From an uncultured bacterium (lineage in GTDB: Bacteria > Bacillota > Clostridia > Oscillospirales > Oscillospiraceae): a DNA stretch of 44,489 nucleotides. A model generated the notes under the pieces. That model worked only from the letters and a program-made list of their open reading frames with translations. It was not told the origin of the DNA and did no database searches. Shown here piece by piece: positions 31,631 through 42,054 of the stretch; position 1 is the stretch's first letter, and every line of letters begins with the position of its first letter. Both the position numbers and the translations under genes were made by a program. The DNA lies in the NCBI GenBank assembly GCA_947643715.1, contig CANRXB010000020.1:1-44489 (forward strand), read 5' to 3'.

Positions 31631-32836
31631 ATGAAAAAAAGACTCCCTCTCGAGGGCTTGAAGGTGCTGGACTTCACGATCGCCCTGGCCGGGCCTTTCA
31701 CCGCCTGGCAGTTGGCGGACATGGGGGCCGAGGTGTGGAAGATCGAGCGGTACGGCGGCGGCGACCAGTGCCGGACCTGGGACCCCTTCCTCAACGGTCT
31801 GGGCACCATGTTCGTATCTTACAATAAGAACAAGAAGAGCGTGGAGATGGATCTCTCCGCCCCCGAGGCCAAGGCGGCGGTGTATGAGATGGCGAAGCGG
31901 GCCGACGTGGTCATCGAGAACTTCAAAAGCGGCTCCATCGACCGGCTGGGCCTGGGCTATGAGAAGCTCAAGCAGCTCAACCCCAAGCTGGTGTTCATCT
32001 CCCTGAGCGGCTTCGGGGCCTCCGGCCCGCTGATGAAGCTGCCTTGCTACGACGCCATCGCCGAGGCCCGCAGCGGCTTCGCCGCCTCCAACGGCGACCC
32101 GGAGGGACCTCCCATGAAGGCGGGCAACTGCATCGGGGACACCATCACCGGACTGTACGGCCTCAACGCCGTGCTCATGGCCCTGATCGACGCCCGCCGC
32201 ACCGGGCAGGGCTGCCGGATCGACATGTCCATGATGGACGTGGGGATGCAGGCGTGTGAGGAGACCATCATGGATCTCAGCCTCCGCGGTCAGGCCCAGG
32301 CCCGCTTCGGCGACCACGACCGGTTCACCGCGCCCTACGGCATGTTCGAGGCCCGCGACGGCTGGTGCGTGATCGTCGCCGACACGCAGGCGCGCTGGCA
32401 GGCCCTGTGCGGGGCGCTGGGCCATCCTGAGTGGCAGGACGACCCCCGTTTCGCGGACAACGCAGCCCGGGTGGCCAACAAGGACGCGCTGGTGGAGGCC
32501 GTCACAGCGGCCACCGTCCTCCTGCGCCGGTCGGAGATCGAGTCCCGCCTGCTGGCTGTGGACGTCCCGGCGTCGGCGGTGCTGTCCTTCATCGAGGCAT
32601 ACACCTCCGACCACGCCGGCCAGACCGGGCTCACGCAGTTGGTGGACCAAAAGAAGATCGGCCTGATGCGGTTCTACTCCAACCCCATCCGGTTCGATGG
32701 AGAGACCGCCCCCATCCGCCGGGGCGCGCCCCTGCTGGGGGAGGACACCACCGACGTCCTGCGGGAGCTGGGCTACTCCCAGGCTGAGATCGACAAGCTG
32801 TATGCCGACGGCGTGGTGGGCGCCAGCATGATCTGA
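31631..32836 (+). CDS. Class III CoA-transferase, CaiB/BaiF-like, catalytic Asp present
   Basis: 401 aa from ATG 31631 after GGAAAGGAG. Family signatures: FTAWQLADMGAEVWKIERYG, NKNKKSVEMDL, VVIENFKSGSIDRLGLGYE. The catalytic Asp is at 170 in KAGNCIGDTITGLYG, the same place as Asp169 in CaiB and formyl-CoA transferase. It should transfer CoA between carboxylic acids, for example from a pathway product to an incoming substrate, which saves ATP compared with the caiC-like ligase. Lies 27 nt after the related gene. Confidence 0.88.
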   Translation: MKKRLPLEGLKVLDFTIALAGPFTAWQLADMGAEVWKIERYGGGDQCRTWDPFLNGLGTMFVSYNKNKKSVEMDLSAPEAKAAVYEMAKRADVVIENFKSGSIDRLGLGYEKLKQLNPKLVFISLSGFGASGPLMKLPCYDAIAEARSGFAASNGDPEGPPMKAGNCIGDTITGLYGLNAVLMALIDARRTGQGCRIDMSMMDVGMQACEETIMDLSLRGQAQARFGDHDRFTAPYGMFEARDGWCVIVADTQARWQALCGALGHPEWQDDPRFADNAARVANKDALVEAVTAATVLLRRSEIESRLLAVDVPASAVLSFIEAYTSDHAGQTGLTQLVDQKKIGLMRFYSNPIRFDGETAPIRRGAPLLGEDTTDVLRELGYSQAEIDKLYADGVVGASMI

Positions 32837-32863
32837 CCGTCCTATCGAAAGGAGCGATGCCTG

Positions 32864-33493
32864 ATGGAGATACGCTGCATGGTGGCCGGGGACTTCGCCA
32901 CCAACTGTTACGTGGTGTGGGGCGGCACGCCGGGCCGCGCTGTGCTCATCGACCCGGCGGACGACGCTCCCAGCCTGATCCGCTTGCTGGATGGCCTGGA
33001 GCTCGTCCCCGAGGCGGTGCTGCTCACCCACGGGCACTATGACCACATCCTGGCCGTGCCCGGGCTGCAGGCGCGCTGGCCGGACCTGCCCGTCTGGTGC
33101 CACCCGCTGGATGTGCCCCAGGCCCTCACCGAGCGGGACATGGGCCGGACCTATCCCACGGTGGCGGCCTTTGGCGGCCTGCGTCCCCTGACGGACGATC
33201 AGGTGCTGGAGGCGGCGGGGCTGACCATCCAGGTGCTCCACACTCCGGGGCATACTCCCGGCTCCGTCACGTTCCGGATCGAGGACGCGCTCTTCACCGG
33301 CGACACGCTGTTCCATGGCGACATCGGCCGCACCGACTTCCCCGGAGGGGACGACGCCCAGATGACCGGATCGCTGGCCCGGCTGGCGGCGCTGGAGGGG
33401 GACTTCCGTGTGCTGCCCGGCCACGAGGAGGGATCCACCCTGGAGGAAGAGCGGCGGGAGAACCCCTGGCTGCGCTCTGCCGCAGGGCTGTGA
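32864..33493 (+). CDS. Metallo-beta-lactamase-fold hydrolase, glyoxalase II-like
   Basis: 209 aa from ATG 32864, with GAAAGGAG upstream. Metal motif HGHYDH at 56-61, further LHTPGHTPGSVTFRI, FTGDTLFHGDIGRTD and VLPGHEEGST. This matches the short glyoxalase II-like (YcbL) type. In this operon it may hydrolyse a CoA or other thioester to release a product or rescue stalled CoA. This role is inferred from place; glyoxalase activity is equally possible. Confidence 0.85.
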   Translation: MEIRCMVAGDFATNCYVVWGGTPGRAVLIDPADDAPSLIRLLDGLELVPEAVLLTHGHYDHILAVPGLQARWPDLPVWCHPLDVPQALTERDMGRTYPTVAAFGGLRPLTDDQVLEAAGLTIQVLHTPGHTPGSVTFRIEDALFTGDTLFHGDIGRTDFPGGDDAQMTGSLARLAALEGDFRVLPGHEEGSTLEEERRENPWLRSAAGL

Positions 33494-33529
33494 ACGGTCC
33501 AGAGGATCATTTTTCATATGAGGTGATAT

Positions 33530-34312
33530 ATGATGGAAGACAAAAAGAACGTTTTGACCGAACTGCGGGACGGTGTGCTGATCGTCACCTTGGACCGGGA
33601 GGACCGGCGCAACGCCATCGACCCAGACACTGCCAATGAACTGGAGGCCATCTTCAACGACGCCGAGAAGGATCCCGCCGTGGGGGCTATCCTCATCACC
33701 GGCTCCGGGGAGCGCAGCTTCTGCGCCGGGGAGGACCTTGCCGCCCTGGGGGAGAACGGCGAGTGCCTCACCGAGACGGAGCACGGCTTCGCCGGGATCA
33801 CCGAGCGGCTGTGCGCCAAGCCCATCGTTTGCGCCTGCAACGGCACGGCGGTGGCGGGCGGGCTGGAGATCGCTCTGGCCTGCGACGTGATCGTGGCCGC
33901 CGACCACGCCCGCTTCGGCCTCACCGAAGTGAAGGTGGGGCTGCTGGCCACCAGCGGCGGGCTGGTCCGTCTGCCCAAGCTGATCCCCGCCAAGATCGCC
34001 TCCGAGATGTGCCTCACCGGCAACCTCATCGACGCCCGGCGGGCCTATGAGGTGGGGCTGATCAACCATGTGGTGCCCAAGGAGCAGTTGATGGACAAGG
34101 CCATGGAGCTGGCCAAGCGCATGGCCGCCAACGCCCCCATCCCCATGCGCCTGGCCAAGCAGATCCTCCACATGGCGCCCCACACCTCTGTGGAGGACGG
34201 GATGCGCGTGTGCCGCTATATGGCCTGGAAGTACGTGGAGGGCACCGAGGACGCCAAGGAGGGCCCCCAGGCTTTCCTGGAGAAGCGCCCGCCCCAGTGG
34301 AAGGGCCGCTGA
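33530..34312 (+). CDS. caiD: Enoyl-CoA hydratase/isomerase, CaiD-like
   Basis: 261 aa, similar in size to CaiD. Start at ATG 33530 or the ATG directly after; GAGGTGAT lies upstream. Crotonase fold: SFCAGEDLAAL oxyanion region, GTAVAGGLEIALACDVIVAA, both catalytic Glu in place (Glu133 in GLTEVKVG and Glu159 in KIASEM). CaiD hydrates crotonobetainyl-CoA reversibly; the surrounding caiA-, caiB- and caiC-like genes favour a similar reaction here. Substrate identity is not proven. Confidence 0.82.
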   Translation: MMEDKKNVLTELRDGVLIVTLDREDRRNAIDPDTANELEAIFNDAEKDPAVGAILITGSGERSFCAGEDLAALGENGECLTETEHGFAGITERLCAKPIVCACNGTAVAGGLEIALACDVIVAADHARFGLTEVKVGLLATSGGLVRLPKLIPAKIASEMCLTGNLIDARRAYEVGLINHVVPKEQLMDKAMELAKRMAANAPIPMRLAKQILHMAPHTSVEDGMRVCRYMAWKYVEGTEDAKEGPQAFLEKRPPQWKGR

Positions 34313-34387
34313 AGCTTTGTTGGGACCGGCCCTCCGCCTGAGAGCGGACCGGGCCGCCAAAACCTATTTTACGGAGGGACGACAGTT

Positions 34388-35524
34388 ATGGATTTCAAAC
34401 CGACTGAGGAACAAGAACTGATGGTACAGGCCATCGAAGAGGCCATGACCCGCGAGAACCTGGAGACCTACTTCCAGGATTGCGACAAAGAGCACAAGCA
34501 CCCCAAGAAGTGGTGGGACATCCTGGACGAGCTGGGACTGTTCAGCATGTTCCTGCCTGAAGAGGCGGGCGGCGACGGCGAGGGCGCCGTCACCATGTTC
34601 CTGGTGATGGAGGCCCTGGGCCGCTGCGGCGGGCCGATCTACCTCTTCTGGGACCATGTGAAGGCCGACGCCCTGCTGGAGAACGGCACCAAGGAGCAGA
34701 TCGATAAGTTCATGCCCATGTTCTTCGAGGGCAAGCCCGCCTTCGCCCAGGGCTTCTCCGAGCCGAACGCCGGCACCGATCTTTCCCCCGCCACCATCTC
34801 CACCACCTACACCCGCCGCAATGGGAAGGTGTACATCAACGGCCACAAGCACTTCATCTCCGGGGCCCAGGACAGCGACTACTGCCTCACCCTGGCCAAG
34901 AACGCGGAGGATCCGGAGCAGCTCACCCTGTGGTTCGTGCCCACCAACGTCCCCAACTGCAAGAAGGAGCCCATGGAGAAGATGGGCATCAACATGGAGA
35001 ACGTCAACGACATCTGGTTCGACGACGTGGAGATCGAGGAGTCCGACATGTTCTCCTTCGAGGGCAACGGCCTGATGGCCACCAGCAAGGGCTTCGACTA
35101 CGAGCGGCTCATCGACGCCTTCAACGCCTACGGCCAGGCCCTGTGCGCCTATGAGGACGCCTGCCGCTATGCCAACCAGCGTATCGTCAAGGGCCAGGAG
35201 ATCGGCCGCCTCCAGCTCATCCAGAACCATATCATGGAGATGACCATGCGCATCGAGGCCATGCGCAACATGCTGCTCCACTACGCCTGGAACAAGGACA
35301 ACGGGCAGCTCACCCGGGCCGAGGCGTCCATCGCCAAGCAGTTCTGCTCTGAGAGCGCCAACATCGTGGTGGACCACGCCCTCCAGATCCTGGGCGGCAT
35401 CGGCTTCTGCGGCAGCCGGGTCAGCCGGATCTATCGCGACGTGCGCATCACCCGGATCTCCGGCGGCACCGGTGAGATCCAGACCGTGATCGCCGCGCGC
35501 CAGGTGCTCAAGAAGTACCGCTGA
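34388..35524 (+). CDS. caiA: Acyl-CoA dehydrogenase family, CaiA-like reductase
   Basis: 378 aa from ATG 34388 after ACGGAGG. It resembles E. coli CaiA strongly at both ends and centre: MDFKPTEEQELMVQAIEEAM, TTYTRRNGKVYINGHKHFIS, CAYEDACRYANQRI, ISGGTGEIQ, VLKKYR. In the end motif the usual catalytic Glu of dehydrogenases is Gly (about residue 359), as it is in CaiA. That fits a crotonobetainyl-CoA reductase-type enzyme or a related elimination reaction rather than a normal dehydrogenase. It would take electrons from the EtfAB encoded divergently. Confidence 0.85.
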   Translation: MDFKPTEEQELMVQAIEEAMTRENLETYFQDCDKEHKHPKKWWDILDELGLFSMFLPEEAGGDGEGAVTMFLVMEALGRCGGPIYLFWDHVKADALLENGTKEQIDKFMPMFFEGKPAFAQGFSEPNAGTDLSPATISTTYTRRNGKVYINGHKHFISGAQDSDYCLTLAKNAEDPEQLTLWFVPTNVPNCKKEPMEKMGINMENVNDIWFDDVEIEESDMFSFEGNGLMATSKGFDYERLIDAFNAYGQALCAYEDACRYANQRIVKGQEIGRLQLIQNHIMEMTMRIEAMRNMLLHYAWNKDNGQLTRAEASIAKQFCSESANIVVDHALQILGGIGFCGSRVSRIYRDVRITRISGGTGEIQTVIAARQVLKKYR

Positions 35525-35566
35525 GCCTCGGGCCAAAAGATACATTCGTAAAGGAGAGTTTTTCCC

Positions 35567-36706
<1,140 letters not shown>

Positions 36707-36719
36707 GACGGACCGACCA

Positions 36720-36745
36720 GGGGGCCGTCCTCACCGGCGGCCCCC
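36720..36745 (+). terminator. Hairpin between dehydrogenase and transporter genes
   Basis: GGGGGCCG/CGGCCCCC, 8 bp, loop of 10; no U-run. It may stabilise or partly attenuate the mRNA. Confidence 0.35.
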
Positions 36746-36768
36746 GCACGAGAAAGGAGCTCGATCAA

Positions 36769-36906
36769 ATGGGAGAGATCGTTTATTCCATCCTCATCGG
36801 CGGCTTCCTTGTCCTGTCGGGTATCTTCATGAATATCTACCTGAAGCATGAGGAGGACAAATGGGCCTCTGACGACGAGGCGGACCGGAAGGAGGACGGC
36901 GCATGA
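36769..36906 (+). CDS. 45-aa symporter small accessory membrane protein
   Basis: AGAAAGGAG lies upstream of ATG 36769. The product begins MGEIVYSILIGGFLVLSGIF and ends in a charged tail (KHEEDKWASDDEADRKEDGA). One membrane helix (about 5-25) with a cytoplasmic acidic tail. Its TGA overlaps the ATG of the SSS symporter gene (ATGA), so the two are translationally coupled. Short one-helix proteins are known to be encoded beside SSS transporters (such as YhdT with PanF), which supports a subunit or stabilising role here. Confidence 0.75.
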   Translation: MGEIVYSILIGGFLVLSGIFMNIYLKHEEDKWASDDEADRKEDGA

Positions 36907-38531
36907 ACGGCAGCGGCAACGTCATTTTCTTCGTGGGCGTCATCGTCAGTATCGTGGTCTACCTGGTGGTGGGCCTGCTGGCAGGGCGGAAGGTCAAAGA
37001 CATCGATGACTATTACGTCAGCGGCCGCAACGCCCCCACGCTCCTCATCGCGGGAACCCTGTTCGCCTCCATGCTGTCGGTGAACGGCTTCATGGGGGAC
37101 CAGGGCTTCTGCTACACCGGCAACATCACCTCTCTGGTGCTGCTCAACTCCATGTGTGCCTGCGGCTATGTGTTCGGCCCGCTGTTCTTCGGCCGTTACC
37201 TGCGCCGGTCGGAATGCGGCACCATGCCCGAGTACTTCGGCACTCGCTACAAAGACCCCCGCAACCGCCGCATCGCGGGCATCGTCACCATCATCTCGCT
37301 GACGGCCTATCTGCTGGCCTGCATCACCGGCGTGGGCATCCTCATGCAAGAGCTCACCGGCTTGAGCTATGAGCTGTGCCTGCTCATCGCCTGGGCCTGT
37401 TTCACCGCCTTCACCTTCTGGTCCGGCTCCAAGGGGGTCATCATCACCGATACCATGATGTTCATGGTGTTCATCGTGGCGGCCATCATCGCCGGCCCCT
37501 ATATCTTCAACGCTCAGGGGGGCATCGGCGATCTGCTGGAGAACCTGATGAACAACCCTGACGCCGCCGAGGGCCTGCTGGACTACCATGGCAATATCCC
37601 CGGCACCGGAGCCTCCGATGTGTTCGGGGCGGTGATGTACGCCGTGACCATGGGCATCATCTGGTTCATCACGGTGGCGGTCTCCCCTTGGCAGGCCGGG
37701 CGGAACCTGATGGCGAAAAGCGAGCACGTCACCTTCCGCTCCGGCGCGGTGGCAGCGGTGTGCACCACCGTGTTCCTGCTGTATGTGAACATCATGTCCA
37801 TCTCCGTCATCAACCTCCAGCCCGCTATGGAGGACCCTCAGCGGGTGCTCATCTGGGCGGCCTTCAATGTCATGCCCAAGCTGGTGGGTACGCTGCTGCT
37901 GGCGGGCATCATGGCGGCAGGGCTGTCCTCCGCCTCCACCTTCCTGTCGGTGGTGGGCTTTTCGGTGACGTCGGACATCTTCCCCGTGGAGTTCAAGGAC
38001 GAGAAGCACCAGCTCCGTACCAGCCGCCTCGTCATGCTGGCGGTGGGCATCGTCTCCCTGATCCTGGCCTACCTGGGGCTGGGCGGGGTGCGGGTGATCT
38101 CCTGGTTCGCCTCCACCATCATCGCCGCGTCCTGGCTGGTGCCCGGCGTGGGGAGCATCCTGTCCGGCAAGCTGTCCGCCACCGGGGCCCGGTGGTCCAT
38201 GCTGGCGGGCTTCCTGGGCTTCATGACCTCCAAGTGTTTGGTGGGCTTCGGTGTGGCCCCCTTCAACAGCATCTTCATCAACTTCCTGGACCCCTTCTTC
38301 ATCGGCCTGTACCTGAGCCTCATCTTCGCGGTCATCGGCTCCAAGGTCAGCCCGGTGACGGCGGAGGAATCCGCTTACCGGGACAGTCTGCTGCTCCTCC
38401 CGAAAGAGGAGCGCGTGGCCCGGGAGTACCGGATCGACCGCCGCTATGGCTGGCTGCTCATCATCATGGGCGCGCTGACCACCTTGTTCCTTCTGTTCTT
38501 CTGGGCCCTGCCCTACAACGGCCTGATCTGA
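36903..38531 (+). CDS. Sodium:solute symporter (SSS family)
   Basis: 542 aa with about 13 membrane helices, starting MNGSGNVIFFVGVIVSIVVY. SSS signatures: DYYVSGRNAPTLLIAGTLFA, MLSVNGFMGDQGFCY, ARWSMLAGFLGF. It carries a small solute, probably a carboxylate or zwitterion, in with Na+. Because it lies in a carnitine-type cluster that has no BCCT carrier (CaiT), it may be the uptake system for the pathway substrate. Coupled to the 45-aa membrane peptide upstream. Confidence 0.85.
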   Translation: MNGSGNVIFFVGVIVSIVVYLVVGLLAGRKVKDIDDYYVSGRNAPTLLIAGTLFASMLSVNGFMGDQGFCYTGNITSLVLLNSMCACGYVFGPLFFGRYLRRSECGTMPEYFGTRYKDPRNRRIAGIVTIISLTAYLLACITGVGILMQELTGLSYELCLLIAWACFTAFTFWSGSKGVIITDTMMFMVFIVAAIIAGPYIFNAQGGIGDLLENLMNNPDAAEGLLDYHGNIPGTGASDVFGAVMYAVTMGIIWFITVAVSPWQAGRNLMAKSEHVTFRSGAVAAVCTTVFLLYVNIMSISVINLQPAMEDPQRVLIWAAFNVMPKLVGTLLLAGIMAAGLSSASTFLSVVGFSVTSDIFPVEFKDEKHQLRTSRLVMLAVGIVSLILAYLGLGGVRVISWFASTIIAASWLVPGVGSILSGKLSATGARWSMLAGFLGFMTSKCLVGFGVAPFNSIFINFLDPFFIGLYLSLIFAVIGSKVSPVTAEESAYRDSLLLLPKEERVAREYRIDRRYGWLLIIMGALTTLFLLFFWALPYNGLI

Positions 38532-38562
38532 CCGCATCCCAATACGAAGAAGGGATCTCTGC

Positions 38563-39441
38563 ATGAGAGATATTTCCCAGCATGCCCCCACCATCAAGCG
38601 TTGGCTCTATGTCCTGGGCGGCATCGTGATGTATTCCCTGGCCCTGGATCTGTTCCTGGTGGGCAACAACATCGCCGCCGGAGGCATCTCCGGCCTGGCG
38701 GTGGTGCTCAATCAGTTCTTTTCCTTCAATGTGGCCACCCTGATCTACCTGATGAACATCCCCATCCTGCTGGCCGCCCTGCTCGCCAACGGCTGGAAGT
38801 ATGCCGCCGGGGCCATCGTGGGGGCCACGCTGTACTCCGGCACCATCTGGCTGTTCGAGGGCCTGCCCACCCTCACCACCGACCCCACCGTGGCCGCCGT
38901 GTTCGGCGGGGTGATCTACGGCGTGGGCATGGCCTGGCTCACCATCGGCAACGGCTCCACCGGGGGCACGGACCTGCTCAACCGTCTGCTCATCAAAAGG
39001 TTCCCCACCATGAGCGTGGGCAAGATGAGCGTGGTGCTGGACGGAGCGGTGGTGCTGCTGTCCATGTTCGCCTCGGGGAGCATCGAGATCGGCCTGTACG
39101 CGATCATCACCATCTTCATCTGCTCGGTGATCTCCGACCGCATCGTGCTGGGCTTCGACCGGGGGTGCATCTGCATGATCGTCACCACCATCGACGCCCA
39201 CCAGGTGGCCGACCCGCTGATGAAGACTTTGGGCCGGGCGGTGACCCGCCTGCCCGGCACCGGGATGTACTCCGGCGTGGAGCGCAACATGCTCATCCTG
39301 GCCATGAAGCCCTCGGAGGTGCCCCGGGTGAAGGCCCTGCTGCCCTCCCTGGACCCCGGCGCCTTCGTCATGCTGCTGCCGGCCAACGAGCTGATCGGCG
39401 GAAACTTCAACTCCCGGACCCTCACCGGCCGCAAGGCGTGA
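38563..39441 (+). CDS. YitT family membrane protein (DUF161/DUF2179)
   Basis: 292 aa from ATG 38563 after AAGAAGGG. About six membrane helices in the first 200 residues (LALDLFLVGNNIAAGGISGL, WLTIGNGSTGGTDLLNRLLI), then a cytosolic DUF2179 domain (CICMIVTTIDAHQVADPLMK, GVERNMLILAMKPSEVPRVK). The family is widespread in Firmicutes; its transported substance is not known. Its place between two carriers suggests a role in transport or export for the same pathway. Confidence 0.85.
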   Translation: MRDISQHAPTIKRWLYVLGGIVMYSLALDLFLVGNNIAAGGISGLAVVLNQFFSFNVATLIYLMNIPILLAALLANGWKYAAGAIVGATLYSGTIWLFEGLPTLTTDPTVAAVFGGVIYGVGMAWLTIGNGSTGGTDLLNRLLIKRFPTMSVGKMSVVLDGAVVLLSMFASGSIEIGLYAIITIFICSVISDRIVLGFDRGCICMIVTTIDAHQVADPLMKTLGRAVTRLPGTGMYSGVERNMLILAMKPSEVPRVKALLPSLDPGAFVMLLPANELIGGNFNSRTLTGRKA

Positions 39442-39538
39442 GCGCTCCGACCCGTTCGCACAGAAGGAGGCAAGAGAGAGGATCTGTGACATGCCTGCCC
39501 CACCGGCCCCCACACAAATAGATTTGGAGGAAACTGTC

Positions 39539-40804
39539 ATGAAAAAACCGCAAGGCAAAAAGTTCCTGACCTTCATCCTGATGGTGCTGGCCATGAACAC
39601 CATCTACGTTCTGCCCTACCTGATGTATACCTACTACACCCCGCTCCAGGAGGCCATGGGCCTGGTGGGCCGGGACGCGGACTACGGCAGGCTGCTCAAC
39701 GTCTACGGCATCGCCAACGTGATCCTGTATCTGCCCGGCGGGTGGATCGCCGATAAATTCGATCCCAAGAAGCTGCTGGTGTTCTCCATGGTCAGCACCG
39801 GCGTGCTTGGCCTGTGGGAGTCCATGTGGCCGAGCTACACCATGCTGATGATCATCCACGTGCTGTGGGCCTTCACCACCGTGCTCACCTTCTGGTCCTC
39901 CTCCGTCAAGTGCATCAACATGCTGGCCGACTCGGACGAGCAGGGCGGCATGTTCGGCAGCCTGGAGGCCCTGCGCGGCGTTTCCGGCCTCATCGTCACC
40001 ACCATCTGCGTGTCCCTGTTCAACATCTTTTCCTCCGACAGCGTCAAGGCCATGGGCTCCATCGTGCGCGTGGTGTCCGTCATCATGATCGTGGTGGGCG
40101 TGGCCCTGGCTCTGCTCATGCCCAAGTCCAACACGCAGGAGGCCACCAACGCCACCCTTCTGGACAGCATCAAGGCCATGGGCGTGGCCTTCAAGCGCCC
40201 CATCACCTACGTGCTGTCCGGCCTGATCTTCTGCGGCTCCATGACTCTGGCCTCCGCGGCTTATTACGCCCCCTACCTCCAGGACTACTGCGGTATGCCC
40301 ACTGAGATCGCCGTCACCTTCACCAACTACCGCGGCATCATCTGCCAGCTCATCGGCGCGTCCCTGTCCGCTCTGCTGGCTACCAAGCTGAAGAACTCCA
40401 GCAAGCCTATGATCGGCGCGGGCATCATCGGCATCGTGTGCTTCCTGGGCATGATCCTCATCCCCGCCTCCGCTGCCGTGCTGTGGCCCGTCATGATCAT
40501 CACCGTGGTGGCCTCCATGGCCGTGTACGTGTTCCGCGGCCTGTACTACGCCACCGTGGACGAGTGCGGCACCCCCAAGAACGTGGTGGGCAGCGTCATC
40601 GGCATCGCCTCCCTCATCGGCTTCCTGCCCGATACCTTCTATACCTCCCTGTGCGGCAGTTGGCTGGAGGCCGACCCCGTGGGCGGCTACCGGAACATCT
40701 TCATGGCCGCCTGCGCCGCCATGGTGCTGGGCCTGGTGTGCGCCTTCCTGGCGGAGCGCCTGATCCGCAAGCACCGCAGCTCCGCTCCCGCGTCCGCAGA
40801 GTGA
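39539..40804 (+). CDS. Major facilitator superfamily transporter
   Basis: 421 aa. Start chosen at ATG 39539, preceded by TTGGAGG. Twelve predicted membrane helices, with the MFS loop-2/3 region LYLPGGWIADKFDPKKLLVF and a central cytosolic loop (MPKSNTQEATNATLLDSIKA). It looks like the MFS group that carries organic acids or nucleosides. It may export the product or bring in another substrate of the pathway. A perfect 14-bp hairpin follows the gene and probably ends the main operon. Confidence 0.85.
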   Translation: MKKPQGKKFLTFILMVLAMNTIYVLPYLMYTYYTPLQEAMGLVGRDADYGRLLNVYGIANVILYLPGGWIADKFDPKKLLVFSMVSTGVLGLWESMWPSYTMLMIIHVLWAFTTVLTFWSSSVKCINMLADSDEQGGMFGSLEALRGVSGLIVTTICVSLFNIFSSDSVKAMGSIVRVVSVIMIVVGVALALLMPKSNTQEATNATLLDSIKAMGVAFKRPITYVLSGLIFCGSMTLASAAYYAPYLQDYCGMPTEIAVTFTNYRGIICQLIGASLSALLATKLKNSSKPMIGAGIIGIVCFLGMILIPASAAVLWPVMIITVVASMAVYVFRGLYYATVDECGTPKNVVGSVIGIASLIGFLPDTFYTSLCGSWLEADPVGGYRNIFMAACAAMVLGLVCAFLAERLIRKHRSSAPASAE

Positions 40805-40812
40805 CATGACCT

Positions 40813-40856
40813 TTTGGAGCGAGGGATCGCCCCTCACGGCGGTCCCTCGCTCCAAA
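40813..40856. terminator. Perfect 14-bp hairpin between operons
   Basis: TTTGGAGCGAGGGA/TCCCTCGCTCCAAA with a 16-nt loop. It separates the transport/CoA operon from the PatB-M20-esterase unit. No U-run on the plus strand, so termination may be partial. Confidence 0.65.
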
Positions 40857-40887
40857 GCCTAAAGAAAAAAATAAGGAGAGGATCGCA

Positions 40888-42054
40888 ATGAGATATGGAT
40901 TCGACGTCGCCCATGTCCGCGTGGGCATGGAGGCCGCCAAGTGGGACGCCATCGGCCCAGACCCCGCTCCGGGTGTAGTGCCCCTGTCCGTGGCGGACAT
41001 GGAGCTGCTCTCCCCGCCGGAGATCATCGAAGAGCTGAAAAAGACCGCTGAGTTCGGCATGTGGGGCTACACCTGGTGGGGCAAGCCCTACGCAGACGCG
41101 GTGAAGCACTGGATGTCCACCCGCCACGGCTGGGACGTCCAGCAGGATTGGATCGTACAGACCAACGGCGTGGTCCAGGGGCTGTACGCCTCCGTCCGGG
41201 CCTTCACGCAGCCTGGCGACAACGTGCTGCTGCTCACCCCGGTCTACTATCCCTTCTACCGTGCGGTGAACCTGAACGGCCGTACCGTCGTGGAGAGCCC
41301 CCTCAAGCTGGAGGACGGTCACTATGTGGTGGACTTCGACGACTTCGAGGAGAAAGCCAAGCAGTGCAAGATGTTCATCCTGTGCTCCCCCCACAACCCG
41401 GTGGGCCGGGTCTGGACCGAGGCGGAGCTGCGCCGCATGGGCGATATCTGCCTGAAGCACGACGTGCTGGTCATCAGCGATGAGATCCACTTCGACCTCA
41501 TCATGCCCGGCTATAAGCATATCTGTTACCCCACCCTGGGCGAGAAGTACGCCGACAACTGCGTGATGTTCACCGCCGCCAGCAAGACCTTCTCCCTGGC
41601 GGGCCTGTGCGTGGCCAACGCCTTCGTGCCCAACGCCGAGCTGCGCAAGAAGCTGGACGATGAGGTGAACGTCTGCGGCTGCTACACCTACAGCATCTTC
41701 GGCATCCGGGCCCTGGAGACGGGCTATCTGAAGTGCGCCGACTGGGTGGACCAGCTCAACGAGCACATCTGGGGCAATTACCTCTACTTCAAGGACTTTA
41801 TGGCCAAGAACTTCCCGGACGTGTGGGTGGCCGACCTGGAAGGCACGTACCTGTGCTGGTTCGACTGCCGCTGCTTCGGCATGGACGGCCAGGCCCTGGC
41901 CAAGCATCTCAATGAAAAGGCCCAGCTCTTCCTGGACGACGGCTTCATCTTCGGCCCGGCTGGGGACGGCTTCGAGCGCATCAACCTGGCCTGCACCCGT
42001 CCGGTGCTGGAGGAGGCTCTGGCCCGTTTCAAGGCCGCCATGGACCAGCGGTGA
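40888..42054 (+). CDS. PLP-dependent C-S lyase/aminotransferase, PatB/MalY type
   Basis: 388 aa from ATG 40888 after AAGGAGAGG. Fold type I: VPLSVADMELLSPPEIIEEL, YYPFYRAVNLNGR, LCSPHNPVGRVWTEAELRRM, VISDEIHFDLIMPG, PLP lysine in TAASKTFSLAGL. The VADM-like start and the SDEIHxD motif are typical of the PatB/MalY group, whose members split cystathionine or cysteine S-conjugates, or transaminate. The stop overlaps the next gene's GTG (GTGA). Confidence 0.85.
   Translation: MRYGFDVAHVRVGMEAAKWDAIGPDPAPGVVPLSVADMELLSPPEIIEELKKTAEFGMWGYTWWGKPYADAVKHWMSTRHGWDVQQDWIVQTNGVVQGLYASVRAFTQPGDNVLLLTPVYYPFYRAVNLNGRTVVESPLKLEDGHYVVDFDDFEEKAKQCKMFILCSPHNPVGRVWTEAELRRMGDICLKHDVLVISDEIHFDLIMPGYKHICYPTLGEKYADNCVMFTAASKTFSLAGLCVANAFVPNAELRKKLDDEVNVCGCYTYSIFGIRALETGYLKCADWVDQLNEHIWGNYLYFKDFMAKNFPDVWVADLEGTYLCWFDCRCFGMDGQALAKHLNEKAQLFLDDGFIFGPAGDGFERINLACTRPVLEEALARFKAAMDQR

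Noticed and set aside
30428-34360. 1310-codon open frame on the minus strand
   Set aside because: It runs opposite four recognised genes; the sequence is a codon-bias artefact of high GC DNA with His/Gln/Gly runs.
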